In this document: positions 24,692 to 32,582 of the stretch, in pieces | How the letters are laid out: the number at the start of each line of letters is the position of its first letter | How positions within the stretch are numbered: position 1 is the stretch's first letter | Source of the DNA: Bifidobacterium breve | GTDB taxonomy: Bacteria > Actinomycetota > Thermoleophilia > Miltoncostaeales > Miltoncostaeaceae | DNA length: 34,774 nucleotides | Direction of reading: 5' to 3' | Assembly (NCBI GenBank): GCA_945861935.1 | Contig: CAMAVU010000012.1 | Coordinates: 1-34,774 of the forward strand | The notes under the pieces: model-generated | What the model was told of the DNA's origin: nothing | The model's database searches: none | Seen by the model: the letters and a program-made list of their open reading frames with translations, nothing else | Made by a program: the position numbers and the translations under genes

Positions 24692-26209
24692 TCATCCGAA
24701 TCTCTGGAACGGGCGGCAGGTGAGGCTTCCGCAGTGGAGGACATGGAGGTCCTTAGCCACCGAAATATCGGAATGGGTGATGAGCGCGAGTCCGTCCGCA
24801 CCGATGGCGATGGCGGGGTAGTGGCCGATCATCTCGCCCCCCGATGACGTGCGGACGGTGCTCACGGTGCTCGTCGAGCAGGCGGCGTTCCCGCAGTGGG
24901 CGACCTTGAGGGTGGTGGCGCTGGCATTCGGATACGCGATGATGGGCAGCCCGTCCGCCCCGATCGCGATCGCGGGGCGCAAGCCGTCTGTGCCCCCGGT
25001 GTCAACGTCCGCAATTTCGATAGTGCCCGTGCAGTCGATCGTCGTGCAGTGGGCAACACGCGGTCGTGTTCCCGTGATGTCGGAGTAGGCGATGATGGGG
25101 AACCCGTCGGCACCGAGCACGGCGTGGGGGTAGCGGCCGCCGCTCGCAACGATCTCGGCGTGCGCCGCGGTTGTACAGGCCACATCGGTGCAATGGCTCG
25201 CCCAGATCTTGCTGGCCGCGTTGTAGTGGCCGTGGACCGCCAACCCCAAACCGTCCGTGCCGATGAGCAGGCTTACGTCGCCCCCGGCGGCGACGCCCAC
25301 ATCGAAAATTGTAGAGCCGCTCGACGTGCAGGCCACGTTGGTGCAGTGCATGACGCCGAGATCCGCAACGAGTTCGTCCCGGAACGCGACGAGGGGGAAT
25401 CCGTCGGAGCCGATCGCGATCGCGCTGGACGTCCCGCGGTACGCCCCGCCAGTCATCTCTGCGGCAGAGAAGGTCGTGCACTCCGTGTTCGTGCAGTGGA
25501 CCACCCGGACCGTGTGGGTGCCCGCGCCGGTCTGTCCGGTGAAGTGCGAGATGACTCCGAACCCATCTGTACCGATCACGAGGCGAACGTTGTAATCGTA
25601 GTTGTCCCCGACCGTGCCCACGGTGGTGGTGGTCCTGCCGCCAGCCGAGCAGGTCACGTCCGCGCAGTGGACCACGACGACCTTATTGGTGCCCGACGTT
25701 GACCGGTACGCGATGAGGGGCAAGCCGTCGGTGCCGATGGCGATCGCCGGGATCATCGCAGTGTTGATCGCGTCGCTGTCCAAGACCGCCCGTGTGAAAC
25801 CCGGTGTGTTGGCCGGGCCGCCCGCGGGACCCAGCAGGCCTGCCGCCCCCGCGCTTCCCGTCGCACCGGAGGCTCCCGTGAGACCCACCGCACCGGAGGC
25901 TCCCGTGAGACCCACCGCACCCGTGGCACCGGTGGGTCCCACCGCACCCGTGGCACCCATGGCACCCGTGGCACCCACCGCACCCGTGGCACCGACGCCT
26001 GGGGTGCCCGAGAGCACCCCAGGGGCAAAGTGCCCTGCATTGAGGGTTCCCGCCCTGATCTTCCCGCCGGTGACGGAGTTGTTCTTCAACTGAGCGGTGC
26101 CCACCGAGTTCATGGGCAGCCGGACCGCGGCGTAGCCACCCCCCGCGATCGCCACCATCAGGGCGATCAGGCACACCACGAGCGCGGGGGAAGGGGTGCG
26201 GATGCGCAT
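24692..26209 (-). CDS. Collagen-stalk seven-repeat surface protein B
   Basis: This 505-residue paralog of its neighbours has the same plan: hydrophobic segment (~8-28), [19 protein letters not shown], collagen-like triplets at ~69-131 ([29 protein letters not shown]), then seven repeats with HC-X4-C in each (HCADVTC, HCTNTEC, HCTNVAC, HCTDVAC, HCTTIDC, HCGNAAC, HCGSLTC). The C-terminus CRPFQRFG matches CAPFQRTP of protein A and CIPYQRTG of protein C. ATG at 26209 is preferred over an in-frame GTG three codons earlier because GAGGGG lies at the right distance. It is the middle gene of the three and the most diverged in its repeats. Function unknown. Confidence 0.88.
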   Translation of the reverse strand: MRIRTPSPALVVCLIALMVAIAGGGYAAVRLPMNSVGTAQLKNNSVTGGKIRAGTLNAGHFAPGVLSGTPGVGATGAVGATGAMGATGAVGPTGATGAVGLTGASGAVGLTGASGATGSAGAAGLLGPAGGPANTPGFTRAVLDSDAINTAMIPAIAIGTDGLPLIAYRSTSGTNKVVVVHCADVTCSAGGRTTTTVGTVGDNYDYNVRLVIGTDGFGVISHFTGQTGAGTHTVRVVHCTNTECTTFSAAEMTGGAYRGTSSAIAIGSDGFPLVAFRDELVADLGVMHCTNVACTSSGSTIFDVGVAAGGDVSLLIGTDGLGLAVHGHYNAASKIWASHCTDVACTTAAHAEIVASGGRYPHAVLGADGFPIIAYSDITGTRPRVAHCTTIDCTGTIEIADVDTGGTDGLRPAIAIGADGLPIIAYPNASATTLKVAHCGNAACSTSTVSTVRTSSGGEMIGHYPAIAIGADGLALITHSDISVAKDLHVLHCGSLTCRPFQRFG

Positions 26210-26236
26210 GGGCCGCACCCCTCAGTCCTCTCTCGG

Positions 26237-26258
26237 CGCGACGTGTGCGCACGTCGCG
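26237..26258 (-). repeat. Hairpin between proteins C and B
   Basis: CGCGACGTG, loop TGCG, CACGTCGCG: a perfect 9-bp stem in the 68-bp gap, 19 nt after the stop of gene C. It lies clear of the ribosome site of gene B, so partial termination or mRNA processing and stability are likelier roles than blocking translation. Confidence 0.6.
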
Positions 26259-26277
26259 GATATGCAGACGGGAGCGG

Positions 26278-27765
26278 TCACCCGGTCCTCTGGTACGGGA
26301 TGCACGCGAGGCTGCTGCAGTGGGCCACCTTCAGGTTGCCGTTCGTGGCGTCGGAGTACGCGATGATCGCCCGCCCGTCCACCCCGATGGCGAGGGACGG
26401 GTCCCCCCCGACGTTTCCGGGCGAATCCAGCATGGCCAGAGTGGCCGCCGAACATGCCGTATTGGTGCAGTGGGCTGCCTTGAGGTCGCCGGAGTTTTCA
26501 TCCGGGTAGGCGATGAGCCCATGGCCGTCCCGGCCGATGACGATGGAGATTCCCGACAAGCCGACAGATCCGGTCGCCAAGGTGACGGGGGCGCTAGAGG
26601 TCGTGCAGGCGGTGTTGGTGCAGTGGGCCGCCTTGAGGCTTGCGGACGAGAGGACGTTGTAGGCGATGAGCGCGTAGCCATCGGCCCCGATGGCTACGGA
26701 TGATGCGAGGCCCACGGTGCCAGTCGTGTCCACCACCGTCCTGTCCCAGGTCGAGGTGCAGTCGGCGTTCGTGCAGTGGACCACTCTGAGAGCACCGTTC
26801 GTGTTGTCGTAGTGTGAGATGAGCCCGAATCCGTCCGCGCCGATTGCGATGGCGGGATATAAGCCCACCTCTTGGGTGGCGTCGGCGGTGCCCGTTGTGG
26901 CCGTGGTACACGCCGTTTGGTTGCAATGGGCGACCTTGAGGTCCCAACTGGGGGTACCTGCGGTGTATGCGATGAGCCCGAGCCCGTCGGCGCCGATAGC
27001 GATGGCAGGGTTTTCGCCGACAGCGCCGGTCGCGTCCAGAGTGACGGGGGTGCCAAATGTCGTGCAGGCGGTGTTGGTGCAGTGGACCATCTTGAGATTC
27101 GTGTTCGTGGTGTCGTAGTAGGCGACGAGCGCGTAGCCATCGGCCCCGATGGCGATTGAGGGGGACTGGCCGACAAGACCGTCCGAATCAAGCGTGGTGG
27201 AGGTGGCCTGCGTACAGGCGGCGTTGTCGCAGTGGGCCACCTTGAGGCTCGTATTCGTGGTGTCGTAGTAGGCGATGAGCGGGTTCCCGTCCGCCCCGAT
27301 CGCGATGGAGGTAAAGCTGCCGACGTCCGTCGCGGGGTTGCCGGCCCCGTCCACGACTGAGATGGCGAAGCCATGCTGTCCCACCGTCCCGACGGGTCCT
27401 TGAGCACCCTGAGCACCCTGAGCACCCAGAGCACCCTGAGCACCTTGAGCACCCTGAGCACCCTGAGCACCCTGAGCACCCTGAGCACCCTGTGGTCCGT
27501 CCCCCCCGGCGGCCCCCGGCGGACCCTGAGGTCCCTGCGCGCCCATCGGTCCGGCTCCTCCGTCCGCATTGGACAGCGCTCCGGTGGCGAAGTGGCGCGC
27601 CCGGATGGCTCCGTCCTTCACCTTCTTGCCGGTGACCGCACCCTTCTTGATCTGCGCGGTCCCCACCGAGCTCCTCGGCAGTCGCACCGCTGCGTAACCG
27701 ACCCCTCCGACCGTGATGCACAGAGCGATGAGTCCGATGGCCAAGGCTGGAGGAGTTGAGCGCAT
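26278..27765 (-). CDS. Collagen-stalk seven-repeat surface protein C
   Basis: This 495-residue protein is first of the three tandem paralogs. Hydrophobic segment (~5-25), RLPRSSVGTAQIKKGAVTG, collagen-like stalk at ~69-130 dominated by ten consecutive GAQ/GAL triplets, then seven repeats each with HC-X4-C (HCDNAAC, HCTNTAC, HCNQTAC, HCTNADC, HCTNTAC, HCTNTAC, HCSSLAC). Repeats carry the IAIGADGxxLIAYYDTTN pattern typical of ISYYD beta-propellers. The ATG at 27765 has GAGGA directly abutting it, too close for a normal ribosome site, so its initiation is unclear. With B and A (gaps of 68 and 69 bp) it probably forms one operon for stalked surface proteins. Confidence 0.87.
   Translation of the reverse strand: MRSTPPALAIGLIALCITVGGVGYAAVRLPRSSVGTAQIKKGAVTGKKVKDGAIRARHFATGALSNADGGAGPMGAQGPQGPPGAAGGDGPQGAQGAQGAQGAQGAQGAQGALGAQGAQGAQGPVGTVGQHGFAISVVDGAGNPATDVGSFTSIAIGADGNPLIAYYDTTNTSLKVAHCDNAACTQATSTTLDSDGLVGQSPSIAIGADGYALVAYYDTTNTNLKMVHCTNTACTTFGTPVTLDATGAVGENPAIAIGADGLGLIAYTAGTPSWDLKVAHCNQTACTTATTGTADATQEVGLYPAIAIGADGFGLISHYDNTNGALRVVHCTNADCTSTWDRTVVDTTGTVGLASSVAIGADGYALIAYNVLSSASLKAAHCTNTACTTSSAPVTLATGSVGLSGISIVIGRDGHGLIAYPDENSGDLKAAHCTNTACSAATLAMLDSPGNVGGDPSLAIGVDGRAIIAYSDATNGNLKVAHCSSLACIPYQRTG
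27401..27490 (-). repeat. Ten tandem 9-bp units in the stalk of protein C
   Basis: The plus strand reads ten 9-bp units of TGAGCACCC, eight of them identical; one starts with A and one ends with T. On the coding strand each unit encodes one Gly-Ala-Gln (one Gly-Ala-Leu) triplet. Gain or loss of units keeps the frame and changes stalk length. Confidence 0.95.
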
Positions 27766-27896
27766 TCCTCGCGGACGGTCGGGGACGAATGTGTCACCAC
27801 AGGGCAGGTGCCAATCCCGCGAGAAACCCTACTTGAACCATCGGCGCCACGGCAGGGGGCCGCACGGGCCGATGTCGCAGTGGAACATCGGTGCGC

Positions 27897-27902
27897 TAGT
27901 GT
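27897..27902 (+). promoter_or_regulatory. -10 element (TAGTGT) of the tRNA gene
   Basis: TAGTGT ends 11 nt before the 5' end of the tRNA. A -35 is not clear. Confidence 0.4.
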
Positions 27903-27913
27903 GCCGCTCGCAC

Positions 27914-27986
27914 GCGGGTGTAGCTCAGTTGGTAGAGCATCAGCTTCCCAAGCTGAGGGTCGCCGGTTCGAGCCCGGTCGCCCGCT
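27914..27986 (+). tRNA. tRNA-Gly (anticodon CCC)
   Basis: A complete 73-nt cloverleaf: acceptor GCGGGTG/CGCCCGC with one G-U pair, D arm GCTCAGTTGGTAGAGC, anticodon stem TCAGC/GCTGA with loop TTCCCAA (anticodon CCC, reads GGG), variable loop GGGTC, T arm GCCGG-TTCGAGC-CCGGT, and discriminator U as usual for bacterial tRNA-Gly. CCA is not encoded. Confidence 0.97.
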
Positions 27987-27999
27987 TCGTATCCCGGGC

Positions 28000-28015
28000 C
28001 ACCGTCGCGACGGTG
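28000..28015. terminator. Palindrome CACCGTCGCGACGGTG
   Basis: A 16-bp perfect palindrome lies 14 nt after the tRNA and 30 nt after the end of the converging glucosaminidase gene. As RNA it makes a 6-bp stem on either strand and may be a weak bidirectional terminator. Confidence 0.4.
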
Positions 28016-28044
28016 CGCGTGCGGACCGCCACTGCCGCGTGGGA

Positions 28045-29187
28045 TCAGCCCCGGTGGGGAACCGCGACCACGAGGGCCTTCACCACTCCCTCACCGAGGC
28101 GCACCGAGAGGCGGGCGCCGGATCGTGCCTGCACCAGCACCCCCGTGGGGCCGCGTGCCGCCTGTCGCCCGTAGAGGCGGCGCACCTTCGCCACCGGGTC
28201 CCCGGGCTTCAGGCCCTTGGCCGTGAGCCACTGCGGGCCGGTCAGCACCGCGGCGCGCAGGCGCGCGTCATCGCCGCAGGTGCCGGAGCCCCCGGGGGGC
28301 TGGAAGGCCATCACGGCGCCGAGGGCGGCCCAGGTGATGTGGCATGTCCCGTGCGCGGGGCGTGCCGAGCCGGTCCCGAACGCCGTGGTCGCGCTCTTGA
28401 TCGTGCCGTCGCCGATGGCGCGGAGGTCGCCCAGGCGCACAGCCCCACTCGGGGTCACGAGCGCCCCCAGCGGGCCGCTCGGCGCGCCCGACGCCACGTC
28501 AGGCACGGTGACCGTCGTCGGCTGCAGGCCGTTGTGGCGCAGCATGGACGCATACACGCCGAGGATCTTCCCGGTGTATCCGCCGCCGGTCGCCCAGTTC
28601 CCGTTCCCCATCGCCTCCCATGTCGGCGCCTTGCCGTAGGGCCGCACGTAGGCGAATCGTGTGTCGGCCAGAGGGCGTGCCGTTCGTGCGGGGTCGGCCC
28701 CCGGATCGGCGTACGCCCACAGGTGCTGGATCTGCGCACGCACACCCTCCTCGGGCGTGGCGTAGATGTTGCCGCGGGCGCACGAGTCGCAGGCGCCGAG
28801 CCCGGCGAAGTTGTTGTCCCCCGGCTTCACCATGCTGCCCAGATACCGGAACCACCCGGTCTCGAGGACGGACTGTGCGAAGGCGATGTCGCCGCGCACG
28901 CCCTGAGCGTTGCCCTCATCGACGAAGAGACGGGCGAGGTCGGGAATGGGGATCGAGATGAGCGGGGTGATCCCCTGCTTGGAGAACCATGAGGCGATCT
29001 GCTCGGCTGAGAGGCGCGATGGTCCCATCACCGGCGTCACGGCCACCGTCACCGGGGTACTCGTGACCGGGGTCGTGGTCGTGCCGCCCGGCGGAGCCGG
29101 CGGCTGCGGCACCGACTGAGCGCCCAGCGCGGATGGCAGGGTGAGGGCGACGGCGATCGTCACAGCGATGGTCACGGATTGGCGCAC
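28045..29187 (-). CDS. Secreted glucosaminidase-domain peptidoglycan hydrolase
   Basis: This 380-residue protein has a signal peptide (MRQSVTIAVTIAVALTLPSA, cleavage near LGA-QS), a Pro/Thr-rich linker (~25-55), and a GH73-type N-acetylglucosaminidase domain (~60-220) with LFVDEGNAQGVRGDIAFAQS, VLETGWF (catalytic Glu109) and DNNFAGLGACDSC. A Cys pair (CDSC) inside the domain may be a disulfide. The C-terminal ~150 residues (HITWAALGAVMAF, QWLTAKGLKPGDPVAKVRRL) are not recognised. It should cut glycan strands in the wall during growth or separation. The GTG at 29187 is chosen because it starts the signal peptide and has TAGCAT 7 nt upstream, predicting a leaderless mRNA. Confidence 0.88.
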   Translation of the reverse strand: MRQSVTIAVTIAVALTLPSALGAQSVPQPPAPPGGTTTTPVTSTPVTVAVTPVMGPSRLSAEQIASWFSKQGITPLISIPIPDLARLFVDEGNAQGVRGDIAFAQSVLETGWFRYLGSMVKPGDNNFAGLGACDSCARGNIYATPEEGVRAQIQHLWAYADPGADPARTARPLADTRFAYVRPYGKAPTWEAMGNGNWATGGGYTGKILGVYASMLRHNGLQPTTVTVPDVASGAPSGPLGALVTPSGAVRLGDLRAIGDGTIKSATTAFGTGSARPAHGTCHITWAALGAVMAFQPPGGSGTCGDDARLRAAVLTGPQWLTAKGLKPGDPVAKVRRLYGRQAARGPTGVLVQARSGARLSVRLGEGVVKALVVAVPHRG

Positions 29188-29194
29188 CGGGGCG

Positions 29195-29200
29195 ATGCTA
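29195..29200 (-). promoter_or_regulatory. -10 element TAGCAT of the glucosaminidase gene
   Basis: On the minus strand TAGCAT ends 7 nt before the GTG at 29187. The hexamer is the same as upstream of argS and the DUF2510 gene, but here no stop codon overlaps it. Confidence 0.55.
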
Positions 29201-29332
29201 GGACAGCCCGCCCCCGGCACGCGAACGGCATGTTGCGGCCCCTGCGCGCGGCCATTCCGGCTGCAGGCGGTTTCCGTGTCCACGGGGCACCATTCGCCCG
29301 CACCCCGGCGCGGCTCGCCATGGGACCGGGCG

Positions 29333-29776
29333 CTACCGGGCGGGGGGGTGGGGCGGCGCCTGACCCGCCCCGCCCGCCGGGTCGCGCTCCCGGAATCCCA
29401 GCGACGCGGAGTTGATGCAGTAGCGCTGACCGTGTGGTCCCGGGCCGTCGGGGAACACGTGGCCCAGATGGGCGTCGCACGCTGCGCAGCGGACCTCGAT
29501 CCGGCGCATTCCGTGGGCGCGGTCCTCGTGCTCGCTCACGGCGTCCGCGCTGACCGGGCGGACGTAACTGGGCCATCCGGTGCCCGAGTCGAACTTGTCG
29601 GACGAGTCGAACAGCGGCGCACCGCAGCAGATGCACCGGTAGGTTCCGTCGCCGTGGTGGTCCCAGTAGACGCCCGTGAAGGCGGGCTCCGTCCCGGCCT
29701 CGCGGGTGACGTGGTACTGCATGTCGGTCAGCGCTGTCTGGTCGCTGTCCCTGTCGCTTCCGGGCTGGCCTGCCAC
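29333..29776 (-). CDS. msrB: Peptide-methionine (R)-S-oxide reductase
   Basis: Reduces methionine-R-sulfoxide in oxidised proteins. The 147-residue MsrB fold is complete: [19 protein letters not shown], zinc Cys pairs CICC (C48, C51) and CAAC (C97, C100), [18 protein letters not shown] and the catalytic Cys in [11 protein letters not shown] (C120). No signal peptide, so it is cytosolic. The GTG at 29776 is chosen because GGAGG lies 5-6 nt upstream; the longer frame would run into ccmE, and an internal ATG at 29722 lacks a ribosome site. TAGGAT at 29819-29814 (minus) is a candidate -10, giving a normal leader. Confidence 0.96.
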   Translation of the reverse strand: MAGQPGSDRDSDQTALTDMQYHVTREAGTEPAFTGVYWDHHGDGTYRCICCGAPLFDSSDKFDSGTGWPSYVRPVSADAVSEHEDRAHGMRRIEVRCAACDAHLGHVFPDGPGPHGQRYCINSASLGFRERDPAGGAGQAPPHPPAR

Positions 29777-29845
29777 GTGGTCCTCCGTGTCGTGCGGGGC
29801 CGGTGGACACGGGATCCTAGGGGCAGTCGGCCCCCGTGCCGGTGC

Positions 29846-29851
29846 TACCGT
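29846..29851 (+). promoter_or_regulatory. Candidate -10 element (TACCGT) of the ccm genes
   Basis: TACCGT ends 11 nt before the ccmE ATG; the leader would be about 4 nt. No Shine-Dalgarno is present. Confidence 0.4.
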
Positions 29852-29862
29852 CGGGGGCTGCC

Positions 29863-30291
29863 ATGAGGTCCCGTTCCCGCTTCGCAATCGCGCTCACACT
29901 CGCCGCCCTCCTGGGTGGCTGGCTTATCTGGACGAGCATCGGCGGCAGTCTCGAGGCGTACACGAGCCCGTCCGGGCTCGTGAAGACGTCTGATGGCACG
30001 ACGTACCGGCTGAACGGGAAGGTGGCCCCGGGCAGCCCGGGCGATGCTGCAGAGCGGGCGCAGTCGGTGGAGGGGCTGAGGTTCGTGGTACGCGACAAGG
30101 ACCTCGCCTCGGCGACGGTCCCCGTCGTGTACCGGGGCAGCGTCCCTGATGCCTTCCGGGACGGCCGCGAGATCGTGGTGACCGGGCACATGGCGGCCGG
30201 GGTCTTCCAGGCCGACCGTGGCACGCTCATCACGCTCTGCCCGTCCAAGTTCATGGAGGAGCAGGCGGCGAAGGGCGCCACCGGCACGTGA
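29863..30291 (+). CDS. ccmE: CcmE-type heme chaperone, Cys variant
   Basis: Carries heme for cytochrome c maturation outside the membrane. This 142-residue protein has an N-terminal anchor helix (~7-25) and an OB-fold domain with [28 protein letters not shown] and GVFQA. The usual heme-binding H-x-x-x-Y (KHDExY) is replaced by CPSKF (C126, F130). Cys-type CcmE (CxxxY) is known from Desulfovibrio and archaea; here even the Tyr is Phe. The ATG at 29863 is the family start; GTG codons just upstream are alternatives. The stop shares GTGA with ccmF. Confidence 0.92.
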   Translation: MRSRSRFAIALTLAALLGGWLIWTSIGGSLEAYTSPSGLVKTSDGTTYRLNGKVAPGSPGDAAERAQSVEGLRFVVRDKDLASATVPVVYRGSVPDAFRDGREIVVTGHMAAGVFQADRGTLITLCPSKFMEEQAAKGATGT

Positions 30292-32282
30292 CGCTCGTCG
30301 GCCGCGCCGCGCTGCTGCTGGCATTCGCGGCTGCGCTGTATGCGGTCGGCGCCGCCCTGTGGTCGAGGCGCACGGCGCGGCGCGCACTGCTCGCCTCGGC
30401 GGAGCGCGGCGTCTGGGCCGTCTTCATCACCACCACCTGCGCCGCCGTGACCATGTGGGTACTCCTGCTCACGGACCGGTTCGACGTGGCAGATGTGGCG
30501 GGCTACTCGAATCAGAGTCTGGGGTGGCGCTACAAGATCACCGCCCTGTGGGGCAGCCAGCCGGGCTCGCTGCTGTTGTGGATGTGGCTGCTGTCGATCG
30601 TGGCCGTGCTGGTGGTCGTCACGAACCGCCGGCGCAATCGTGATCTGATTCCCGTGGTCATCGCGGTCCTTATGGGCACGGCGGTGTTCTTCACCAGCGT
30701 TCTGTCGTTCATCACCAGTCCGTTCGCCACCGTCTCGCCCGTGCCGGGCGACGGGCGCGGGCTCAACCCCCTCCTGCAGAACGTGTACATGGAGAGCCAC
30801 CCGCCTCTCCTGTACATCGGGTACGTCGGTCTGTCGGTGCCCTTCGCGTTCGCCATCGCGGCGCTGGTCACACGCCGCCTGGACGGCACGTGGCTCACCT
30901 CGGTGCGGCGTTGGACCATCGCCTCGTGGATGTTCCTCACCACCGGGATCATGCTGGGGTCGCGGTGGGCCTACGAGGAGCTGGGGTGGGGCGGCTACTG
31001 GGCATGGGACCCGGTGGAGAACGCGGCGCTGATGCCGTGGTTGGTGGCCACGGCGTTCCTCCACTCGGTGATGGTCCAGGAACGCCGGGGGATGCTGCGC
31101 ATCTGGAACATGGTCCTGATCATCATGACCTTCACCCTGGCCCTGTTTGGGACCTTCCTCACCCGCTCCGGCATCCTCTCGTCGGTGCACGCCTTCGGGG
31201 AGAGCACGCTTGGGGCTTACTTCCTCGCGCTCATCGTCGTGGTGCTCGGCGGCTCGTTCGCTCTTCTGTTCACACGCCTGCCGGCGCTGCGGAGCCGGAA
31301 CTCGCTCGAGAGCTACGTGAGTCGCGAGGCGATCTTCCTCTACAACAACCTCCTGCTGGTCGGGCTCGCCTTCGCGGTGTTCTGGGGCACGATGTTCCCG
31401 ATCCTGTCCGAGGTGGTGCAGGGGCAGAAGATCACGGTGGGGCAGGGCTTCTTCAATCAGGTCGCCGCACCGATCGGGGTGGCCCTGCTGTTCCTCACCG
31501 GCGTCGGGCCCCTGATCCCGTGGCGCAGGGCATCGCCCCGGGAACTCCGGCGGCGCTTCGGCGTCCCGCTGGTGATCGCGGCCATGGCGATGATCCCCGC
31601 GTTCATCTACGGGCAGGACGGCGCCCACTGGTGGGCCGCCGCCGCGATCATCCTCGGGGCGTTCACGCTCGCCTGCCTGCTCGGCGAGTTCTGGCGGGGC
31701 ATGAAGGCGCACCACGGGCTGGGTGACACGTCCTGGGTCGGGTCATTCGGGCGCCTGTTCACGCGCAACCGGCGCCGGTACGGCGGATATGTGGTCCACC
31801 TCGGGGTGGTGTCCGTGATCGTGGCCATCGCATGCCAGGGGGCGTTCTCGACTCAAGGGGATCTGGCGCTGCGTACCGGGCAGGGCGGCGAGGTCGCTGG
31901 CTACCGGTTCACCAATGAGGGCGGGACCCGCACGAGTGATGACCACAAGATGAGTGTCGCCGTGACACTCGGGGTCTCCGACGGCGGGGGCCGCGTCGCC
32001 ACCCTCACGCCCGGGGTGGATGTCTTCACCGCCCAGCAGCAGAGGTCGAGCGAGGTGGCGGTGGACACCTCCCCCTTCCGCGATGTGTACGTGGTGCTGG
32101 TCGGGCTCACGCCCGACGGTCTCGCGCGCATCAGCGTGTTCATCAACCCGATGATGATGTGGATCTGGGTGGGCGGACTGATCATGGTCACGGGCGCGCT
32201 CGTCGCGGCGTGGCCCGCGCGCCGGCCCCGGAAGGCAATTGTGCCGTCGGCCACGGGGGCTGACGGCCGCGGGCGCGAGTAG
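30288..32282 (+). CDS. ccmF: Cytochrome c heme lyase CcmF
   Basis: System I heme lyase subunit that attaches heme from CcmE to apocytochrome c. The 664-residue protein has many membrane helices, the tryptophan-rich WWD segment WGGYWAWDPVENAALMPWL at ~233-251, conserved NPLLQN and MESHPPLLYIGYVG near residues 155-180, FLTRSGILSSVHAF, and a large extracytoplasmic loop before the final helix (INPMMMWIWVGG). The GTG start overlaps ccmE. No ccmA, B, C, D, G or H lies in the window. Its TAG stop forms part of the next gene's -10. Confidence 0.96.
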   Translation: MTLVGRAALLLAFAAALYAVGAALWSRRTARRALLASAERGVWAVFITTTCAAVTMWVLLLTDRFDVADVAGYSNQSLGWRYKITALWGSQPGSLLLWMWLLSIVAVLVVVTNRRRNRDLIPVVIAVLMGTAVFFTSVLSFITSPFATVSPVPGDGRGLNPLLQNVYMESHPPLLYIGYVGLSVPFAFAIAALVTRRLDGTWLTSVRRWTIASWMFLTTGIMLGSRWAYEELGWGGYWAWDPVENAALMPWLVATAFLHSVMVQERRGMLRIWNMVLIIMTFTLALFGTFLTRSGILSSVHAFGESTLGAYFLALIVVVLGGSFALLFTRLPALRSRNSLESYVSREAIFLYNNLLLVGLAFAVFWGTMFPILSEVVQGQKITVGQGFFNQVAAPIGVALLFLTGVGPLIPWRRASPRELRRRFGVPLVIAAMAMIPAFIYGQDGAHWWAAAAIILGAFTLACLLGEFWRGMKAHHGLGDTSWVGSFGRLFTRNRRRYGGYVVHLGVVSVIVAIACQGAFSTQGDLALRTGQGGEVAGYRFTNEGGTRTSDDHKMSVAVTLGVSDGGGRVATLTPGVDVFTAQQQRSSEVAVDTSPFRDVYVVLVGLTPDGLARISVFINPMMMWIWVGGLIMVTGALVAAWPARRPRKAIVPSATGADGRGRE

Positions 32283-32285
32283 CCT
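32280..32285 (+). promoter_or_regulatory. -10 element TAGCCT formed by the ccmF stop codon
   Basis: The ccmF stop TAG plus CCT gives TAGCCT, ending 9 nt before the ATG at 32295. No ribosome site is present in the 12-nt gap. Confidence 0.45.
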
Positions 32286-32294
32286 CGCCCGGCG

Positions 32295-32582
32295 ATGGCC
32301 TATGTCCTGATCGCGGTACTCAGCGTGTTCCTGGTCGCGCTGGTCGTCTGGCCGCTTATCGCGCCCGCCTCCTCGCCGTTGCCCGCCGAGCAGGCGGACG
32401 ACCAGCGTGCGGTGGAGGAGGAACTCACGAGGTCGCTCGACGCCATACGGGAGATCGACATGGACCACCGCGCTGGGAACCTGTCCGACGAGGACTTCCA
32501 GGCGCTCGACCACGACGAGCGCGCACGGGCCGTCGCGCTCATCGGTCGACGGGATGCGATGTCGGCCGGGGGCGATTCGTGA
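32295..32582 (+). CDS. Short CcmI-like membrane protein
   Basis: This 95-residue protein has one N-terminal helix (~4-24) and a cytosolic helical region EEELTRSLDAIREIDMDH with RAGNLSDEDFQALDHD. This matches the membrane-proximal region of CcmI-type proteins (REIDxDxxxGxLSxED), but the TPR domain of full CcmI is missing. Position directly after ccmF supports a role in cytochrome c maturation. The stop shares GTGA with the lipoprotein gene. Confidence 0.75.
   Translation: MAYVLIAVLSVFLVALVVWPLIAPASSPLPAEQADDQRAVEEELTRSLDAIREIDMDHRAGNLSDEDFQALDHDERARAVALIGRRDAMSAGGDS

Noticed and set aside
27401-27490. CRISPR-like array of regular short repeats
   Set aside because: The 9-bp units have no spacers and lie in frame inside a collagen-like coding region.
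27808-28992. Plus-strand open frame including GCSSVGRASASQAEGRR
   Set aside because: That peptide is the translation of a tRNA gene (27914-27986), a well-known annotation artefact; the rest is antisense to the glucosaminidase gene.
29817-31715. Long minus-strand open frame opposite ccmE and ccmF
   Set aside because: Translation is dominated by His, Arg, Glu and Gln, typical of the antisense of a membrane-protein gene; no motif is present.
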